From the NCBI GenBank assembly GCA_028820795.1, contig JAPPHK010000001.1, forward strand, positions 1 through 33,653: DNA of 33,653 nucleotides. Direction: 5' to 3'. The notes beneath the pieces were generated by a model. That model worked only from the letters and a program-made list of their open reading frames with translations, did not search any database and was not told the origin of the DNA. Every line of letters starts with the position of its first letter. Position 1 is the first letter of the stretch. Both the position numbers and the translations under genes were made by a program. Shown piece after piece: positions 7,911 to 17,300 of the stretch. Source of the stretch: Nitrospinota bacterium (GTDB lineage: Bacteria > UBA8248).

Positions 7911-8573
7911 ATGGAATCAATGCTCCGGAAAACTCTTCGGATAGCATTGGCGGCAACGCTGTCGCTCGCTGCCTCGGCGGCGGCGGCGGATGAGGGCGCG
8001 CGCCTGTTCGCGGCCCATGCGCTGGCGTTTCGCGCCGCGGGAGTCACGGGCGAAAAACAGGCTGCGGACGTCCTGGCCGGCATGCCGGGCGCGGGGTTGG
8101 TTCGCGAGACATCTCCGGCTGTGCTTTGGAGTCCTTTTTTCTCGAACGCGATCGTGAAGTTGGGCCGCTTGCGCTCCCCCGCCCCGATGGCGCTCTATTA
8201 CGACCCGTTGCTCGACATCGCCTTGCTCACTTTTTGGGAGAAGGAGGGGGGAAGTTACCGCGTGAGCTCAGCTCGCGCGCTGCCCGGCGAGAGGCTCAAC
8301 AACCTGGACGCAAAACTATCGCTCAAGCCCCCGTGGATGTCGGCGTCGGGAGGGTTAGTCGATACCCTGGCCTCGACGACGAAAAAGCGTTTAGATGCGT
8401 TCCGATCGGCGCACCCTACGGCGTCGCAAGAGGGCGCGCGCGATGAGGCCGGCCGCTGCAACATGAGGGCCGTCCTGCCGCGCTTGGCTTTGATGTTCAT
8501 TTGCGCACTGCCCGCGCAGGCGGACTACGAGGCGGGAAAGCGCGCGGGGCCGACGATGTTCATGCCGGTGTAG
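7911..8573 (+). pseudogene. Truncated, chimeric copy of the 2692 gene
   Basis: The frame begins with ATG 7911 and follows the 2692 protein closely for about 165 residues (signal peptide, SPFFSNAIVKLGRLRSP, ALPGERLNN, KPPWMSASGGLVDTL). After MRAVLPRLAL it switches to FICALPAQADYEAGKRA, which is the signal-peptide and first mature residues of the Sel1/FGE family. It then runs into GPTMFMPV, which is antisense to an EamA transporter gene. Three sequences are thus fused in one frame, at about 8480-8495 and 8540. The C-terminal 130 residues of the parent are lost, so the product is probably not functional. Codon bias and GC match the intact paralogue. Confidence 0.75.
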
Positions 8574-8827
8574 AAGACCCAGCGGTTGATGCTGTAGTTC
8601 ATCACGCCCAGAACGCCGAACCAGGCGAGCGCCTCCCAGCGGAAACTCCCCGGCTCGTAGAGCCAGAACCCGACGGCCCCCAGCAAAATGGTGTTGCCCA
8701 CGTTGTTGAACTGCGCCAGGGCGAACGAACCCATCTGACGCAAGGCAGGGGCGAAGGTGATATTCGTCGCCGCGCTGACGAAAGCCGCCGAAATGGCGAG
8801 CGCAATGGTTTGGGATTCTGGGCTCAT
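8525..8827 (-). pseudogene. N-terminal fragment of an EamA/DMT-type membrane transporter
   Basis: The minus-strand frame starts at ATG 8827 and encodes 100 residues with three hydrophobic helices. The segment NYSINRWVFYTGMNIVGPAR is typical of one DMT/EamA exporter subgroup. Such proteins are normally about 280-300 aa with ten helices, so roughly two thirds is missing. Similarity ends at GPAR (about 8540), where the sequence passes into the chimeric gene on the other strand. The transporter gene was therefore broken by the arrival or rearrangement of the duplicated module. The substrate is unknown. Confidence 0.7.
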
Positions 8828-9104
8828 TCGCGCATCATTTCCAAAAACTCTCCCGGGTGACGCCGAGGCCGGATATTTCCAGGCGGTTCCAGACGGTGGA
8901 GAGAATATCCCTCCACCCGCCCCGCGTCGATGCGGATGGCCGGGAATTGTATCCTTTCCACCGCATGAACCCGCATCAAAGCGATAATCAACCTTTTTTC
9001 AGCTATTTGTCGATATTCACATGGATGGAACTTTGGTATATTTAGATTCTGGTATGTGATGTTTGTTGCCGCCAGGGCAATTGATGCGTAGAGGAGGAAA
9101 AAAA
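8828..9104. other. Intergenic region, GC-rich to AT-rich transition
   Basis: The 8828-8990 part is GC-rich and belongs with the broken EamA gene. A minus-strand frame ending HPGEFLEMMRE overlaps the EamA start as ATGA and might be the tail of an upstream gene, but I do not recognise it. From about 8990 the sequence becomes AT-rich, marking the entry into a block of different origin that carries the next two genes. Confidence 0.4.
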
Positions 9105-11831
9105 TTGAAATGCCAAAGAAAGCTGAGGAAAATTTGGCATGGAACAATCCTGGGAGTTACATTTTCAGGAATTCTTGCAGTAACCCCAGTTCCAGCGGTG
9201 GCATTTGAACCTCTTTCGACACTGGCGGTCAGCGTCGGTACGTCCCTCGTAGTCAAGGGATTCAACTATCTGTTCGGCAAGGCGGTACAAGCACCGGACT
9301 TGCACTTTGCAAAAACACAACAGATCCACAGCGAACTGCGAGAGGTGCAAAGAGATGTACTCGCAAACCGCACATTAATGATTGAGATCCATGCTCGTGA
9401 AGGCCTGGAACACGAAGAAACGAGAAAGACAACACTAGAAGCAGAAGAACGTCTCAAAGCATTTATCTCAAGCAACAGCGAGAAGGAACGTATTGCATTA
9501 GTGCTGGCGGGAGTCACTCAAGTAAACAAACTCGCTGAGCGAGTGCGGGCATCGACGGGGAAAGAACGTATTCAAACTACCGATGTACTAAATATCGAGA
9601 TAAGTGGATTGGAGCGCATGGTAGCAGCCTTTGCTTATGGCGAATACCTGCGGGCTGCGATGATCTTGCCACGTATCGCAGCGATACAGTCTCGGTGGAC
9701 AGCGCTTTCTGTACTTCCTCACATGGTACAGCACAGGAAGAGTTTAGTTATAGAGGAAGGATCATGGTTAGCAGCTCAGCGCTTGAAAAGCGGATCGCGC
9801 GATCCAGCATCCATGACACTCGGCGACATCATCGCAAACTTCGAGGAACACGTTATCGGATTGGATTTCTACTTGGGAAGTCTTTCCGACCCATGCTCAC
9901 CCCTTTGGTACGGCTACATAACGGTGGATGCAACAGAGTCCGGGGACACACTTACCATCCGTAAAGTCGGTGTTAGTCAGGTTCGTCGAAAATTCGAAGG
10001 TTACAAGTCATTTGCCAAAAAGAATTCCGAAACAGTTCGTTTTGCGAATAATCCTCTGATTCAACCAACCGAGCTACAGTGGGATCATTACGTGAAGGAA
10101 CTTCCAAATCCTGTTACGTGGAAGATACCGATTGAGGCAGAGTTGCTCAGTAATCGCCTGGAACTCCTGCACGACGAGGCTTTCGGTTGCCAAAGAAGGA
10201 TAGACCGTCTGGCACGTCAGCGTCTTGCGGAAGCTGTTCCTGCACTCATTAACCCCCGTCACGAAACAGAAGGAATTGGGGCACAGCCAATTGATTACGA
10301 CGCAATCCGGGACGAAACAGGAAAGCCGCAACTCACCGTGGAACGTTTGCTTTCCCGTAAGCCGTGCGTTTTGGAGCGGCAGTGTCGGCAACACTGGGAA
10401 CACGCGCATATGCGTCGTGAAATTATGGGTAGTATATTGGCAACTCTCTATGCAATTCGTAGTGAAGTAAACAAGAACCTCGAGTGGTTGGCTGAAGAAA
10501 CTACCGGCGCCAAATGTACGTTCCTTCGCGACGAGCCTAGGGTGTGTGTATTCCCGCCGACAATGAATAACGTGAGTGCAGCTAGCACAAAGCTTGATGA
10601 ATGGTCCGGCGGGACTGCTCGCATAAAAACGTCAGCTAGCGCTAAGTCGCTACAAGCATACCAAATTACACGAAAATTTCAGAAAACATTTGACGCTGTC
10701 CGTGTAGCAGCTACACGTCATCGACACGCTCAGCAGCGAATGCGACGCGAGCAGGCTATAGGAACCATGAAGCTGAACCTACAGAAACGGGCCAAGACCG
10801 TGGCGCTAGCGCAGCGAAATAACGATAGACATCTTGATACACTTGCCCAAGAAGCTGTTCGAAAGGCTTGGATGCAGTTTGCATTGAGTGTAGTGCAGGA
10901 TCAGATAATCGACGCAATTGAGACACACACTGAAGCGTATCTTACTGAAATATTCACCGGCAAGACCCCGGTAAAGGAATTCCCGAACCAGTGGACATCG
11001 GTAGCTTTCGATGTTCCACAAACGGACACGACATCATCAAAAGAAAGCTCAGTTGCAGAGACCTCACGAGAAGCGAAAATGGTTCCAAAAAAACAGGCCT
11101 CTGGTGCGAAGCGGGTCCTCGTGGCGATGGTTGCGCCATCCCAAGAACCATCCAAAGATACAAGTGCGACTAAAGCAGTTACCGAAGAAATCAAGAAAAC
11201 TGGATATGGAACAGATGATGGGTTGAGTGCAGCGCAAAAGTTCGCTTTGTGGTTACCTCCGATTCCTCCAAAAGCAACTAATTTCGCTGCAGGCCTTGGA
11301 GATGGGGTTACGATTGGTTTAACTCGCAAGGTTCGTAAGTGGACGGGCTTATCAGCGGAAGTTGATACCGCTACACGAGCCTACGTCAATGGAACACTAA
11401 CCGGTACGGTCACCTTAGGTGCTTCAAGTGGGGGGCATGCTATCGTTACAGCACTAAAGGCAGGAAAAGCAGGTGCCCAGTTGCTTCGCATGGGTAAGTT
11501 TTCGCTACACATGCGTCTGGCGAAGGGACCAACCTCGGGCATTTCAATCATCAACCACGCCATAAAAAGAAAACCTGGAGGAAAAATCTTATCCTTTGAT
11601 GTGCCCACGAAATTGGGAGGCGGAGGACGGTTAATTAAAAAGCTTCCACATTTTCATATACGTGGGCCGAAAGGTAAATGGGTGAAACTTCATCTACCAT
11701 GGGAACCCAAATGGCTGTTGCCGACCTTCGGCAAAGCCGTTGGCATAGCCGTCGGCGCAACCCTTGGACTCACGGCGGATACAAAGTTCCCCAAAATTAC
11801 AAGGGAAAAAAATGAAAGGAAAAAAAAGTAA
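9105..11831 (+). CDS. Large secreted polymorphic-toxin-like protein
   Basis: The protein has 908 aa from TTG 9105. That start is chosen because GAGGAGG (9091-9097) lies 7 bases upstream and the signal peptide (ILGVTFSGILAVTPVPAVA) then begins normally; ATG 9084 would precede the site. The large N-terminal part is helical with coiled-coil stretches (about 60-150, 560-650) and no domain I can name. Residues about 715-775 (AAGLGDGVTIGLT...TRAYVNGTLTG) match the GxGDxxxxGLT pre-toxin linker seen before the toxic tip of polymorphic toxins. The final 130 residues end in a His/Trp block (HFHIRGPKGKW...HLPWE) resembling C-terminal tips of RHS-type toxins. The next gene overlaps it and is an ankyrin protein, a known immunity fold. 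The AT content is higher than on the left side. The toxic activity is not identified. Confidence 0.6.
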   Translation: MKCQRKLRKIWHGTILGVTFSGILAVTPVPAVAFEPLSTLAVSVGTSLVVKGFNYLFGKAVQAPDLHFAKTQQIHSELREVQRDVLANRTLMIEIHAREGLEHEETRKTTLEAEERLKAFISSNSEKERIALVLAGVTQVNKLAERVRASTGKERIQTTDVLNIEISGLERMVAAFAYGEYLRAAMILPRIAAIQSRWTALSVLPHMVQHRKSLVIEEGSWLAAQRLKSGSRDPASMTLGDIIANFEEHVIGLDFYLGSLSDPCSPLWYGYITVDATESGDTLTIRKVGVSQVRRKFEGYKSFAKKNSETVRFANNPLIQPTELQWDHYVKELPNPVTWKIPIEAELLSNRLELLHDEAFGCQRRIDRLARQRLAEAVPALINPRHETEGIGAQPIDYDAIRDETGKPQLTVERLLSRKPCVLERQCRQHWEHAHMRREIMGSILATLYAIRSEVNKNLEWLAEETTGAKCTFLRDEPRVCVFPPTMNNVSAASTKLDEWSGGTARIKTSASAKSLQAYQITRKFQKTFDAVRVAATRHRHAQQRMRREQAIGTMKLNLQKRAKTVALAQRNNDRHLDTLAQEAVRKAWMQFALSVVQDQIIDAIETHTEAYLTEIFTGKTPVKEFPNQWTSVAFDVPQTDTTSSKESSVAETSREAKMVPKKQASGAKRVLVAMVAPSQEPSKDTSATKAVTEEIKKTGYGTDDGLSAAQKFALWLPPIPPKATNFAAGLGDGVTIGLTRKVRKWTGLSAEVDTATRAYVNGTLTGTVTLGASSGGHAIVTALKAGKAGAQLLRMGKFSLHMRLAKGPTSGISIINHAIKRKPGGKILSFDVPTKLGGGGRLIKKLPHFHIRGPKGKWVKLHLPWEPKWLLPTFGKAVGIAVGATLGLTADTKFPKITREKNERKKK

Positions 11832-13092
11832 AGCAACATGGTTCGCTTGCTTGTTCATTTTGCTGACAAGTATTTCAGTTTCCAAGAGTGTAGCTGCAGA
11901 TTCCGTGCCGAAAGGTTGGACGCGGCTTCATTGGGCAGCATGGACCGGAACAGCAAAGGAGATCAAACACCTCATTTTAGGAAAACATAATGTAAATGAG
12001 GTTACGGATAATAGCGCAAAGATACATGAGGGGATAGAAGCAAGATCAGAGGCAGTAGAGGAATTGAAGGAAGCCATTTTGCAACTACTACATTTACCAG
12101 CCAAACCGCATTCCCCAACAAATAGGTGGAAGAAATTTGAAAATTCATTGAAGGGGCAGTTTGGGAAACCCGAAGACATAATTGGCACATATCTCATAAT
12201 ATTAGCTCGATATCACCAGGTAATCCATGGTGATACTATAGTTAATGAAATTATGAAGAGAGGGGTCTACGAAGCATGTATAGAACAAGGTGGCAAACAC
12301 GAACCATGTAAACAAAGACAACCTGATAAACAAATTAGCTATTTCATCAATATCAATATGCCTAGTCTTGAAACCGTAGGTGGGCCAAAAAAATGGTTTA
12401 TTTTCATCCCATTTCTGTTAGCAAAACATCAATTTGACCGGTATCAGCGATGCCTTATGATGAGAAACCAAAAACTATGCGCTAATCAAATCCCACCTTC
12501 GCCGGTTTCATGGAAAGATTTTGATTCTAGTGAACATGAGATGCCCAGTTATCGTGCAACCCCCCATGGATTGCTCACATTGGTGAAAGCCAACGAAGTA
12601 ATCCGGCGAGCTTATCGCAATCACAAAGCAACTGCGTTGCATCTCGCGTCAGCTAGTGGAGATGCAAGTAAAGTTAAGCAACTTTTACAAAATGGTGCGT
12701 GGATAGATAATCAGGCTGGTGATGGAACGACACCACTTCACCGAGCGGCTCAAGTGGACGCTGTAGAAGTCGTGAAGGAATTAATTGAGGCAGACGCCAA
12801 TCTAGAGATTTTCAACCATAAAGGCTACACCCCCCTGCATGTCGCGGTTGTACACCGAGCAAGGCGTAGCGTTAAAGAGTTGTTGGGTGCTGGTGCAGAC
12901 CCAAATTCTGAAACTAAACAAGCAGAGACACCAATGTGGTTGGCTACTTTGTGGGGTCCAGAAGGCTGGATGGTTCGCAATATTTTAGAACGATGGGGTG
13001 GTCGATGTGGAAAACTATGCCAAGTGAAACATAAACGGCCAGCAGCTCCTTTCCAGGGTCACCCAGGACCAAAACACAGACCGAGACGATGA
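11812..13092 (+). CDS. Secreted ankyrin-repeat protein, candidate immunity protein
   Basis: The protein has 426 aa. ATG 11812 follows AAGGGA and overlaps the end of the toxin-like gene by 20 bases, implying translational coupling; a longer frame from 11764 has no support. It has a signal peptide (WFACLFILLTSISVSKSVAA), one ankyrin unit directly after it (GWTRLHWAAWTG), an unrecognised insert of about 200 residues with several cysteines, then three to four ankyrin units (about 270-380: ATALHLASASGD, TTPLHRAAQVDA, YTPLHVAVVHRA, ETPMWLATLWG). Ankyrin proteins encoded directly after polymorphic toxins are established immunity candidates. A shared signal peptide in both partners suggests neutralisation in the periplasm. 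An alternative is an envelope scaffold protein. The sequence is AT-rich like its partner. Confidence 0.75.
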   Translation: MKGKKSKATWFACLFILLTSISVSKSVAADSVPKGWTRLHWAAWTGTAKEIKHLILGKHNVNEVTDNSAKIHEGIEARSEAVEELKEAILQLLHLPAKPHSPTNRWKKFENSLKGQFGKPEDIIGTYLIILARYHQVIHGDTIVNEIMKRGVYEACIEQGGKHEPCKQRQPDKQISYFININMPSLETVGGPKKWFIFIPFLLAKHQFDRYQRCLMMRNQKLCANQIPPSPVSWKDFDSSEHEMPSYRATPHGLLTLVKANEVIRRAYRNHKATALHLASASGDASKVKQLLQNGAWIDNQAGDGTTPLHRAAQVDAVEVVKELIEADANLEIFNHKGYTPLHVAVVHRARRSVKELLGAGADPNSETKQAETPMWLATLWGPEGWMVRNILERWGGRCGKLCQVKHKRPAAPFQGHPGPKHRPRR

Positions 13093-13103
13093 ATCGTAGA
13101 ATG

Positions 13104-13272
13104 TGTCCGCTTTTCCGCCCGTTTTCAGACAGTGGGGTGTTTCTATCAGTTGCGAGATTCCAGTATTCCGTTGATATCATTGAGAAAAACTAACTCTTCT
13201 CAACCTCGTTGAGGATTCGCTTTCTGTAATACGTAATCAAACCGGAATTAGGCGAATTATAACTTCTGCGCA
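13104..13272 (+). repeat. Degenerate dispersed repeat, copy R1
   Basis: This copy lies in the gap between convergent genes (13092 and 13381). The last 40 bases (13233-13272) are the conserved core, with AATCAAACCGGAA and AACTTCTGCGCA as its ends. It shares with the 18463 copy the stretch GAGGATTCG before the core, and with the 25546 copy the stretch CAGACAGTGGGG near the left end. No gene or terminator is seen between here and 13381. Confidence 0.6.
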
Positions 13273-13380
13273 TCCTAAAGCTTCTCTGTCGGATCACCCT
13301 CCAAAATCCGGCTCATGACGACTTGATTGCGGTCGTGTTCCAGCGTTCCGGAATATTGGCTCAAGAACCGTCAGTCCGCC

Positions 13381-13608
13381 TTATAGCGTGAGGCTCACAA
13401 ACTGAACGCCACCTTTCTTTAATATGATATGAAGAAAAATTACGGCATCAACCGAGAGTGAGCTACATTCATTTTGTAGACGAGTATCCAAGAGGCGTAG
13501 TGAAAAATCAGGAACTCCACCTATAAGATAAGGTGCTGACTCATCGGTTGCATCGTCCATGAAATCCGTCCATGACCTGATTCGCTCGGAACCTAACGAT
13601 TCACCCAA
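13381..13608 (-). CDS. Short frame overlapping the 13601 gene; downstream gene or frameshifted C-terminus
   Basis: The frame encodes 75 residues from TTG 13608, overlapping the last 8 bases of the upstream frame. There is no ribosome binding site of its own. The sequence has normal amino-acid composition (SWTDFMDDATDES, GGVPDFSLRLLDTRL). Because it begins exactly where the upstream frame ends and continues on the same strand, it may be the true C-terminus of that protein after a frameshift. I recognise no domain. Confidence 0.35.
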   Translation of the reverse strand: MGESLGSERIRSWTDFMDDATDESAPYLIGGVPDFSLRLLDTRLQNECSSLSVDAVIFLHIILKKGGVQFVSLTL

Positions 13609-14176
13609 ACCGAACTATGGTGTCAATGATGCTGTCAGCGTTTTGTTTGGAATACCATTCAATAAACCAACAATGGCCCGGATAATACCAAGAAGGATAA
13701 TTAGATATCCTGAAATTCAATCCATAGGAGTCGGCGAATTCATCGAGGTCCTCGATATCTCTATTTAATTTCCATGGATACGGTTGTGACACAGCGATCA
13801 ACGGTATCTTCCCACGGACCCAAATTGATGAATGGTCCCAGGCCGGTGGTTTTTCAGGCCATCCCTTTGGCGGCGACTGACCGTACGTACCTCTAGGCGA
13901 CACACCCCCGACAACATTCCACCAGTGCACACGTTTATCTTCACATAGTTCAACGTTCAGTTGGTCTGCCCAATGGCTCTGGAGTTGCCGCTGAGCTTTA
14001 TTTCGTCGAGAAACGTCGTCTTGCTTTTTCGCTTCAATTACCTTGTGTTGATCCCTGCTCATGTTCTCATCGCTCAGCACTCGCTCCTCGCTGCTATTCA
14101 AAAATGTCAGCAGGAATTTCTTGTTTTCCTGTGAAAGTGGTGATGTTGCTGAAAACCTATCTCCCTTCGTTAGCAT
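13601..14176 (-). CDS. Trp-rich protein of unknown function
   Basis: The protein has 191 aa, with start ATG 14176 preceded by GGAAGGAG at a spacing of 8. It has no signal peptide or membrane helix. The N-terminal third is charged and probably helical (KVIEAKKQDDVSRRNKAQ). The C-terminal half is rich in Trp and Pro (HWWNVVGGVSPRG, SYPWYYPG-like segments, HCWFIEWYS), suggesting a compact domain. It stops at 13601 just where another frame continues on the same strand, so the gene may be frameshifted. It is the first gene on the left edge of the defence island and points the same way as the STAND gene, 172 bases downstream of that gene's stop. I do not recognise the family. Confidence 0.6.
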   Translation of the reverse strand: MLTKGDRFSATSPLSQENKKFLLTFLNSSEERVLSDENMSRDQHKVIEAKKQDDVSRRNKAQRQLQSHWADQLNVELCEDKRVHWWNVVGGVSPRGTYGQSPPKGWPEKPPAWDHSSIWVRGKIPLIAVSQPYPWKLNRDIEDLDEFADSYGLNFRISNYPSWYYPGHCWFIEWYSKQNADSIIDTIVRFG

Positions 14177-14348
14177 TTACTCATCTCCTTCCTTTCCACA
14201 GTCATGTTCGAAACGATGTTATTTGACTGGGCCGCTGCAAGCATCAGGCCATGGATTTCCTTTCGACCAGCAGGTCTCAACACGTATATAGCAGCCTTGA
14301 CATATGAGAGCGCGGTAATGTTACTAGCATCTTTTTACGGCTCCGCAC

Positions 14349-17300
14349 CTAGATTTGCCAACGCGCCTCTTCTTCTTGATCCTCATCACGGGCGTTTTTG
14401 ATTGCGTCATTGAGTCGCTGGAGCATGCTACGCGCCCAGCGACGTACTTGCCGTCTTGGATGCTCACACAACGCGGTTATCGGGGCTTGGTAGAGCGCAT
14501 AGTAGGTTGTCACTGAGCCTGTCCAGCCAAAGGTTTCTATATTTCGAGAAATCGAGCGTAGCATGTCTTCGAGGTCACCAAACTCGTCGAGCAATCGGTT
14601 CATAAACGGATGCAGTAATACCTGCTCGGAAGCATCGGCCCGGTAGGTTGTCAAGACCGGCACGATCGCGGCTGTGAAAGCCGGCGCGGAGTCCGGATGA
14701 GCATGACACCAGGCCAACAGGGTATCTTCCGGGAGGTTAAGGATTGCAGAAGCCTTCTCCCGACTAAACAAAGATGAATCTCCCAATATATGTTCTAATC
14801 GCCATGCCCGCTTTCTGTCTGAGACGATAGCCTGCCCGATGAGTGGCCAGGAGATTTCAGGAAAGTCAGACAGCAACATTGGGGTCATAGGCTCAATGAT
14901 TCTCTGGTTGTTCCAATCCACAACCTTGACCAGCGCTTTCGATAGAGCGAAGGCAGTGGCGCGAGCATCGTCGTCCTGCCGTCCCTTACTCAGCATCCAC
15001 TTCATGATCTTCTCGAAATGGTGGTTTGCCGTTGTTCTACCCAGCAATGGCTCCCACCTAGAGAAGTTCTCCGCAGCTTTCCGCACTTGAGCCCGAAGGT
15101 TGTCAAGTCGCTCGGTTTCACCGAAGACATACATTCCCATCAGTTCCACTCCCACCACATACGCTTCCGCGCTGTGATCAAGCATCGCATCAAACAAAGG
15201 TGTAACTTCGTGGATCGGAACCTTGGCGAGCTCTCCGCCGAACATCCATTGCATCAATCGCAAGGGAGGCAACAGACCCGCTTCCAGAGCACTAATGACC
15301 AATCCAATATCATATGATGTAATGCCCAATCGCCAGCAAAGCATGGGAAGTGCCGGGGCTAGATCCAGCGACTGAGCTGCCCTTTGCTTTATGCTATCTA
15401 CGACGTCTAGGTGATTCTCAGAGATGCCGACAATAAATCCTGTTATTAGATCAAAGTTGCGCTCGTTCTCCGGTGTTTCTGAAACTGCCAGGATAATTCG
15501 CTCCAGCCAGTCCAAGGGAGAGTCAGTAGCTCTGGCAATGGATTGTCCGAAAAGAGGGGCCATCCGCTGCTGGCCCCGGCTGATCTGAGGCAAGACTTTT
15601 TCCAGAATTTCCGGCTGCTCGATAATCTCGACTGCCAGCGCGCTAACAGCCTCGGCTTTACGCTTATCGCGTGTCTCGAAGTCCAGTTTTTCTCCGCATG
15701 GAAAGTCCCACGGCATCTCGGTAACGAGGAAGCGCACACGTGATTCCAGGTCTTTCGGTTGCAGATCAGCCATCAGCTTTCTGATCCGAGCAATCATTTC
15801 GTGATCCGTTTCGGAAACGTCGTATTCGAGAAAGTGGCCGAGGCTCTCGAGTGCTTCTACCCACTCACCGGTCTCATTACTAACCAGATCGATTACTGTC
15901 TCCACGGTTTCTATGAAGCCATGAGCAACCAACGACCGCAGCTGATGACCAAGTTCTGTACGCGCAACCATGCCTGACTCATCGTCTCGCCTGGCGAATT
16001 CGGCAAGGTGTGTCACACAGCTCCTGATATAGTCTGTTGCCTCTTCATTTGTTGCTGGACGCCAATCATCCAGAGCCGGGCTTGATCCGTGAGTTTCCGC
16101 ACCCACGAACCGGCGGAAATGATCTGTCTTTGAACCAGCGACCAGAGCTTGGACGACGACCGAGCGTTGGCTCGGATCATCGGTGATGACTACTTCGTCC
16201 AGAAAAGAAAGCCGTGAATGGCCATCGGCCGCAGTGTTGCCAGCGAGCATGGGAAAAAGAGCTTTGAACTTGGATGTAGCATCGTTGCCGATACGGACCT
16301 GATTTTCAGCGACTGCAAGGAGTAGCAAAAGGTAGGCGCCATCCTCAAATGTGTCGGAACGGAAGGCGATCTTCTCCAGTGCCCGGACAAGGTTCCAGCG
16401 TATATCGCCTTTGATGCCCGAAAGGTCTTCGACATCGGCTAGAGAGCGCTTGATTTGCCGCACGACAATCTCGGGATTGATTTCAGCAAGTGCCGACAGC
16501 ACCTCCGCGTGACCCGGACGGAAAATTCCCTCAAGTTTATCGAAGGGCCCACCTAGACGGCAGATGTGGGCCACCACTTCCTGAGAGACATCGGTCGTGT
16601 TGAGCAAGCTGAGTTGTCTGGCCGCCGAGATTTTGAGGGTGGAACTGGTGTCACCAGTCAACACTCTATCCCAATTGTCCTGACTCCACTCCCGCCACTG
16701 GCTCTCGGCCAGTCTCATGGCGATTGAGTGGGGCTGGAGAGTGACGAGCCTTCCTCGCCTTTGGGCGACCCCTCGATCAACAAGCCTTTTCATAGCGGCA
16801 TGTAGGTCGGCTGCCGTTAGGCCACGTCCTCGCGCCGCAATCTCCTCTAGTTGGCCACCAGCCGAATGCTCTATAGCGGTCAGGCCGAATACAGCTAGTA
16901 GCTTCGCCGATTTGAGCAACAATTCAGGCTCTTGGTTGCTGCGCCCTTGAACAAAGACTTTGACCATATGGTCGTCTGTTGCATGGGCAACGGGTATGGA
17001 GTCAGCCCACGCCCGACCAACGCGGATAGCGATCCCTGGAAAACCCTTGGAGAAATGTATGAGCCGGCGCTGGTCCTCGGACGGCAGGTCTGGCAAGACT
17101 TGATTGATAATGGCTTCGATGACGGAGAGCGGCGCTTCGCCCACCCTGAACGTCGTTTTATCCGGCGTTCCGTCAGGGAGTTCGTTGTCGATGGTAATCA
17201 ACGAGAGGCGGCTTTCACTTCGCGAAATCATGTTGACGAGTGTCTCATGAGACTCAGGAGGACAGCGATCGACTATCACTACAACTCGCGCTCCCATATC

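Noticed and set aside
8857-9045. Plus-strand frame opposite the EamA upstream region
   Set aside because: It is short, has no ribosome binding site, and no domain is recognised.
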